DNA of 64,000 nt, taken from NCBI GenBank assembly GCA_045604945.1, contig JAZUPA010000076.1, positions 15,234 to 79,233 on the forward strand. Direction: 5' to 3'. Source of the stretch: JAISGQ01 sp045604945. GTDB taxonomy: Bacteria; Bacillota; Clostridia; Oscillospirales; Acutalibacteraceae. A program made the translations under genes and the position numbers. Numbering within the stretch: the stretch's first letter is position 1; each line of letters starts with the position of its first letter. A model generated the notes under the pieces. That model was given only the letters and a program-made list of their open reading frames with translations. It did no database searches and had not been told where the DNA came from. Shown piece after piece: positions 60,078 through 64,000 of this stretch.

Positions 60078-61175
60078 TCAAAGCCCTCCAAAAAGCTTGA
60101 AGAATAACCATGCCACAAGCACTATTGCTCCGCCGCAAAGGGCTGTGATAAGGGTAAAATATCTCCAATAAGCTTTGGTGTCGCAGGGAAGGTCGCCGAC
60201 AAACTTACCTGTCTGACCGTTCATTGCAAAGGTATATTTGTTTCCGTTCCAGGTAGTGTTGAGAATCCAGACAGGATAAAGCGCATATTTACACTGACCG
60301 CCAGTCTGATTGATTGTGGAAGACTCAGTGGTGACTGTTGCATATCCGCTGACAGTGCGGCGGAATGATTCCTCAGCACTGATCTTTATACGCTGATTCG
60401 CACGGTTAATGCTGTCCTCCGAGGTAACATCATACCTGTCTGCAAGGTAACCGGAAAGATAAGCCGTCTGGAAATCAACAGCTTCACTGAAATCATAAGG
60501 CTCGATGGATTCCATGAGACTGTCATCAAACTTGCTGGAGCCGTCAACAGGTACTCTCTCGAAACCTATGTGACCGGAACGGTTGATGTTGAAATAGCTG
60601 GTGGAAGTATAGATATAGTTGGAGTCTGACCAGGTTGTAGTTCTTGTGCCGCGATAACGGATATTTGCATCAACATCTGAATCAAAAAGCCACACAGGAA
60701 CATAGATACCCTTGACTTCATCTATATGATTTTCATCCTTGAAAATCTTGGGGAGAAGCTTCTTGCCGGTGAGATGCTTTTTCAAGCCATTAACGGCAGC
60801 TTCTTTTGTAAGCTTAAAGGGAATTACATAATCAGGACGAAGATCACCCTTGAACTGTCCGCTCATTACAACATTGTTGTCGCAATAGGGACATTTTGTA
60901 GCAGCAAGTGTCTCGTCTCCGATAACCTCACCGCCGCAGGACTGGCAGACATATACGCGCATACCGTCAGTTTCGCCGGGGAGCCATTCTTCAGATGGAG
61001 TGGTTTCCCACTCCATCTTTGAATCCTGATCGTTTTTAAGCTCTTCATCTCTTGCCTGCAATGCAGCTACATCCAGCTCAGAATCACAATAAGGACAACT
61101 CATTCGCTGAGAAGTAACATCAAATTCTATCGAAGCACCGCAGGCAGGACATTTATATTGAATTAGTTCAGCCAT
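60078..61175 (-). CDS. Zinc-ribbon membrane protein (YdjG-like)
   Basis: 365 aa. Two N-terminal zinc ribbons (CPACGASIEF...CPYCDSEL and CQSCGGEV...CPYCDN, residues about 9-102). A large beta-rich middle region (about 108-325) contains VPVWLFDSDVDANIRYRG, and a single C-terminal helix (about 338-360) anchors it. This layout matches YdjG-like TFIIB-type zinc-ribbon proteins. Between the SPFH and TPM genes. Confidence 0.83.
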   Translation of the reverse strand: MAELIQYKCPACGASIEFDVTSQRMSCPYCDSELDVAALQARDEELKNDQDSKMEWETTPSEEWLPGETDGMRVYVCQSCGGEVIGDETLAATKCPYCDNNVVMSGQFKGDLRPDYVIPFKLTKEAAVNGLKKHLTGKKLLPKIFKDENHIDEVKGIYVPVWLFDSDVDANIRYRGTRTTTWSDSNYIYTSTSYFNINRSGHIGFERVPVDGSSKFDDSLMESIEPYDFSEAVDFQTAYLSGYLADRYDVTSEDSINRANQRIKISAEESFRRTVSGYATVTTESSTINQTGGQCKYALYPVWILNTTWNGNKYTFAMNGQTGKFVGDLPCDTKAYWRYFTLITALCGGAIVLVAWLFFKLFGGL

Positions 61176-61210
61176 AAAAACCTCCTGACAAATTCAAGCC
61201 TTACGGAGAT

Positions 61211-62509
61211 TTATTTTATATCGTTAGCGTCAAAAGGATCGCCGCACTCAGGGCAGAACTTGGGAGGATTGGTAGGATCTGCAGGCTCCCAGCCACACTT
61301 GTCGCACTTGTAGAGAGGTGCATCAGCGGGCTTTGCCTTACCGCACTCAGAGCAGAATCTGCCCTTGTTTACAGCGCCGCAGCTGCATGCCCAGCCGTCA
61401 GCTCTTGCCTTGCCGCAGGACTGGCAGAATCTTCCGGAGTTTGCAGCACCGCATGCACAGGTCCATGTATCAGCAGCTCTGGGAGCAGCAGCCTGCTGCT
61501 GTGCGCCCATCTGATAAAGGTTCTGAGCGTTCATTCCGCCACCCTGAGCCTGAGCAAAGCCCATGCCCATAAAACCGGTCATAGCGCCTGCCTCGTTGGA
61601 AGCAGCAGCGGTCATAGCGTCTGCCTGAGCACCGACGAGTGTAGCAGCAGCCATGGTGGGATCCTTAAGCATAGCAGTACGCTGTGCCTGCTTGATGAGC
61701 TCTGCATCTTCCTCGGGCAGAGTGATGGGGTTCATAGCGATGGAAACAACTGCAAGACCGCGGAGCTCTCCCCACTTCTTGGTAAGTGCTTCGTTCATTG
61801 CAGCAGAAAGCTCCTCTGCGTGTGCGGGAAGCTCGTTGGGACGAAGTTCAAGCTCAGAAAGCTTTGCAAATGCAGGCTGAAGAGCACTTACAAACTCAGT
61901 CTTGAGCTGACTTTCAATCTCAGTTCTGGAATAATCCTCTGTGATGTTACCGCAGACATTGGTGTAGAAAAGAATCGGGTCAACGATCTTGTAGGAATAA
62001 ACACCGTTGCAGCGAACAGAAACATCGATGTCGAGGTTGATATTTCTGTCAACTACGCGGAAAGGAATGGGATTTGCGGTACCGAACTTGTTGTCGATGA
62101 GCTCCTTGATGTTGAAATAGTAAACTCTCTGATCAACACCGGTGTCGCCGCCGTAGGTAAAGCGCTTGCCGATTTCCTTGAAGGTATCGATGATGCTCTG
62201 ACCGAGCTTACCTGCAAAAATGCTGGGAGCGATAGTGTTGTCGTAGGTGAATTCGCCGGGCTCTGCACAGACTTCAACAACCTTGCCCTGCTCAACAATG
62301 ATCATGCACTGACCGTCAGCAACAGCGATACCTGAGCCGTTGGAGATGACATTGTCATGACCCTTAGTGTTGGATGTACGACCGTTGGTCTGCTTCTTAC
62401 CTCTGCAAACAAGAATGTCCTTGGGAATAGCGTCACAATAGAAAAATTCCTTCCACTGATCAGCCAGTGTTCCTCCCAATGCACCAAGTGCAGCTTTGAT
62501 TAAACCCAT
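61211..62509 (-). CDS. SPFH-domain protein with C-terminal zinc ribbons (YdjI-like)
   Basis: 432 aa. An N-terminal SPFH/virion-core-like domain (about 20-290) is followed by an Ala/Gly/Gln-rich linker. Three zinc ribbons follow: CACGAANSGRFCQSCGKA, CSCGAVNKGRFCSECGKA and the C-terminal CDKCGWEP...CPECGDPF. It lacks a signal peptide and likely assembles under the membrane. First gene of the module; GAGAGGG precedes the ATG. A pspA neighbour, present in Bacillus, is absent here. Confidence 0.87.
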   Translation of the reverse strand: MGLIKAALGALGGTLADQWKEFFYCDAIPKDILVCRGKKQTNGRTSNTKGHDNVISNGSGIAVADGQCMIIVEQGKVVEVCAEPGEFTYDNTIAPSIFAGKLGQSIIDTFKEIGKRFTYGGDTGVDQRVYYFNIKELIDNKFGTANPIPFRVVDRNINLDIDVSVRCNGVYSYKIVDPILFYTNVCGNITEDYSRTEIESQLKTEFVSALQPAFAKLSELELRPNELPAHAEELSAAMNEALTKKWGELRGLAVVSIAMNPITLPEEDAELIKQAQRTAMLKDPTMAAATLVGAQADAMTAAASNEAGAMTGFMGMGFAQAQGGGMNAQNLYQMGAQQQAAAPRAADTWTCACGAANSGRFCQSCGKARADGWACSCGAVNKGRFCSECGKAKPADAPLYKCDKCGWEPADPTNPPKFCPECGDPFDANDIK

Positions 62510-62563
62510 AATAAACCCTCTCTTTTTTATAAATTTGGCGTAATAGCCACGCCTGTTGAGTTA

Positions 62564-62592
62564 AATATATCACAAAAGATTTTCATTAACAA
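62564..62592 (-). promoter_or_regulatory. Promoter of the ydjI-like operon
   Basis: Minus strand: TTGTTA (62592-62587), 17 bp, TATATT (62569-62564). This is a sigma-A-type site; an ECF-type AAC/CGT promoter is not evident. Confidence 0.6.
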
Positions 62593-62636
62593 TATTATTT
62601 TGTAAAATTCATTGATTTTTTACTTTATTAATTTAA

Positions 62637-62664
62637 AGCACCGCACAAAGCAATGTGCGGTGCT
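62637..62664 (-). terminator. Terminator after purD
   Basis: AGCACCGCACA pairs with TGTGCGGTGCT; TTTAAATT follows on the minus strand. Confidence 0.8.
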
Positions 62665-62670
62665 CAATTA

Positions 62671-63942
62671 TTATGCTTTATAGGCTCTTCCTATGTCAGT
62701 TCTGTAGTGAGCACCCTCAAAGGATATGCGTTTTACAGCATCGTAAGCCTTGCTGAGAGCCTCATCAAGAGTTTCGGCATTTGCGGTGACGCCAAGAACA
62801 CGTCCGCCGTTTGTTACAAACTCATTATCCCTGACAGCGGAGCCTGCATGGTATACAACAGCCCCATCAACCTGACCGTTTTCGTCAAGACCGTTAATAA
62901 CGATTCCTTTGGGATAGGACTGAGGATAACCGCCGGAAGCCATTACAACGCAGGCACATGCTCCGTCTTTCCACTTGATATCGATATCCGCAAGACGCTC
63001 GTCGATAATTGCATCAACGATATCTGCAAAGTCAGTATCAAGCATGGGAAGTACAACCTGAGTTTCAGGGTCGCCGAAACGGCAGTTGTATTCAATTACC
63101 TTGGGGCCGTTGGGGGTAAGCATCAGACCGAAGTACAGGCATCCTTTGAAGGGTCTGCCCTCTGCCTTTAGAGATTTTACTGTGGGGATGAATATCTCCT
63201 TCATGCATCTCTCAGCAGCTTCAGCAGTATACCATGGGTTGGGAGAAATAGTACCCATACCTCCTGTGTTAAGACCCTTGTTACCATCAAGAGCACGCTT
63301 GTGGTCCATGGAAGAAATCATGGGGTAAACTGTCTCACCGTCGGTAAATGCAAGAACAGAAACCTCAGGTCCTGTGAGGAATTCCTCGATTACGATGCTG
63401 TTTCCGGATGCGCCGAAAACCTTATCCTCCATAATGGAATGAACCGCATCAATTGCCTGTTCCTCATTTTCTGCGATGATTACGCCTTTTCCAAGTGCCA
63501 AGCCATCTGCCTTTACAACAGTGGGATAGCTGTTTTGTGCCTTGATATATGCAACAGCCTTCTCAGCATCGGAGAAAACCTCGTATGCTGCACTGGGAAT
63601 TCCGTTTCTCTTCATGAATTCCTTGGAGAAAACCTTGCTTCCCTCGATTATTGCAGCAGCCTTGTTGGGACCGAATGCGCGAATTCCGTTTTCGTTAAGA
63701 GCATCGACCATACCAAGTACAAGGGGATCGTCAGGCGCAACGAATACACAGTCAACGGAAAGCTCCTTTGCAAGAGCTACAACTCCGTCAATATCAGTAG
63801 CGGAAACCTTGAAGCATTCAGCATCCTTGCTGATGCCGCCGTTACCGGGAGTGCAGTAGATTTTATCAACACGGGGGCTTTCCTTGAGCTTGCGGATTAT
63901 GGCATGCTCTCTGCCGCCGCCGCCGACAACAAGTATATTCAT
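62671..63942 (-). CDS. purD: Phosphoribosylamine-glycine ligase
   Basis: 423-aa ATP-grasp enzyme that makes GAR in purine synthesis. VVGGGGREHAI at the N-terminus, VFVAPDDPLVLGMVDALN (about 66), VVKADGLALGKGVIIAE (about 141) and EYNCRFGDPETQVVLPML (about 285) are complete. The RBS AAGGAG overlaps the purH stop, so purH-purD are co-transcribed. Confidence 0.96.
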   Translation of the reverse strand: MNILVVGGGGREHAIIRKLKESPRVDKIYCTPGNGGISKDAECFKVSATDIDGVVALAKELSVDCVFVAPDDPLVLGMVDALNENGIRAFGPNKAAAIIEGSKVFSKEFMKRNGIPSAAYEVFSDAEKAVAYIKAQNSYPTVVKADGLALGKGVIIAENEEQAIDAVHSIMEDKVFGASGNSIVIEEFLTGPEVSVLAFTDGETVYPMISSMDHKRALDGNKGLNTGGMGTISPNPWYTAEAAERCMKEIFIPTVKSLKAEGRPFKGCLYFGLMLTPNGPKVIEYNCRFGDPETQVVLPMLDTDFADIVDAIIDERLADIDIKWKDGACACVVMASGGYPQSYPKGIVINGLDENGQVDGAVVYHAGSAVRDNEFVTNGGRVLGVTANAETLDEALSKAYDAVKRISFEGAHYRTDIGRAYKA

Positions 63943-63953
63943 ATAATAACTCC

Positions 63954-64000
63954 TTAGTGCTTGAAGTGACGCATGCCGGTGAATACCATTGCAATGCCGT
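63954..64000 (-). CDS. purH: 3' end of purH (bifunctional AICAR formyltransferase / IMP cyclohydrolase)
   Basis: Partial: the last codons read GIAMVFTGMRHFKH before TAA, the conserved C-terminus of PurH. The rest lies beyond the window. Followed 11 bp later by purD. Confidence 0.85.
   Translation of the reverse strand, partial: GIAMVFTGMRHFKH

Overview
The window is chromosomal DNA of a low-to-mid GC, anaerobic, spore-forming (or recently spore-forming) member of the Firmicutes class Clostridia. It is most likely Ruminococcaceae/Oscillospiraceae-like. The evidence is strong Shine-Dalgarno sites, near-consensus TTGACA/TATAAT promoters with 16-17 bp spacing, three T-box leaders, sporulation genes (sigG, cwlD, a YlmC/YmxH protein, a probable spoIIM) and anaerobic metabolism (nrdG). 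Genus-level assignment is inference. No rRNA, tRNA, CRISPR array, insertion sequence or prophage is visible.

Layout. 0.1-6.2 kb (+): yajC, a small membrane protein, a possible small RNA or leader, proC, a SpoIIM-like protein, xerD, sigG and a large surface protein with a Thr-rich linker and a Tyr/Asp-rich tail. 6.2-12 kb (+): tyrS behind a tyrosine T-box, an mreB/mbl homologue, glpK, a membrane protein and nrdG. 12-15.4 kb: a minus-strand membrane protein diverging from the nucleoside-salvage operon deoC-deoD-deoA. 15.4-28 kb (+): an S1-domain protein, then the ten-gene operon nusB - TsaD-like - xseA - xseB - ispA - dxs - tlyA - nadK - argR - recN, then cwlD and radA. 28-30 kb: a small Cys-rich ORF antisense to the end of radA, a DUF6873-like protein and a second Xer-type recombinase behind a palindromic promoter.

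From 30 kb most genes are on the minus strand: an acyl-CoA synthetase behind a T-box whose best specifier is CUC (Leu); ylmC/ymxH; xylB coupled to a phosphopantetheinyl transferase; an esterase; a flavin reductase-like protein; an operon of a repeat membrane protein, alr, a PLP aminotransferase and trpS; an orphan solute-binding lipoprotein; tig-clpP-clpX; and ttcA. Two plus-strand envelope genes follow: a clostripain-fold protein that seems to have lost its catalytic dyad, and an LTA-synthase-like sulfatase. Then come the operon alaS - HIT - PRTase - comEC - holA - rnmV (behind an Ala T-box), a 24-cysteine protein, a three-gene SPFH / zinc-ribbon / TPM module resembling Bacillus ydjIGH, and purD with the 3' end of purH.

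Most promising for follow-up: (1) the Leu-type T-box on an acyl-CoA synthetase, which suggests leucine-starvation control of branched-chain acid activation; (2) two apparent pseudoenzymes, the clostripain-like protein and the ComEC beta-lactamase domain; (3) three genes whose ribosome-binding site lies in the 3' arm of a strong hairpin beside the start codon; (4) the interleaved-hairpin RNA upstream of proC; (5) a 13-bp perfect palindrome on the -10 box of the second recombinase gene.
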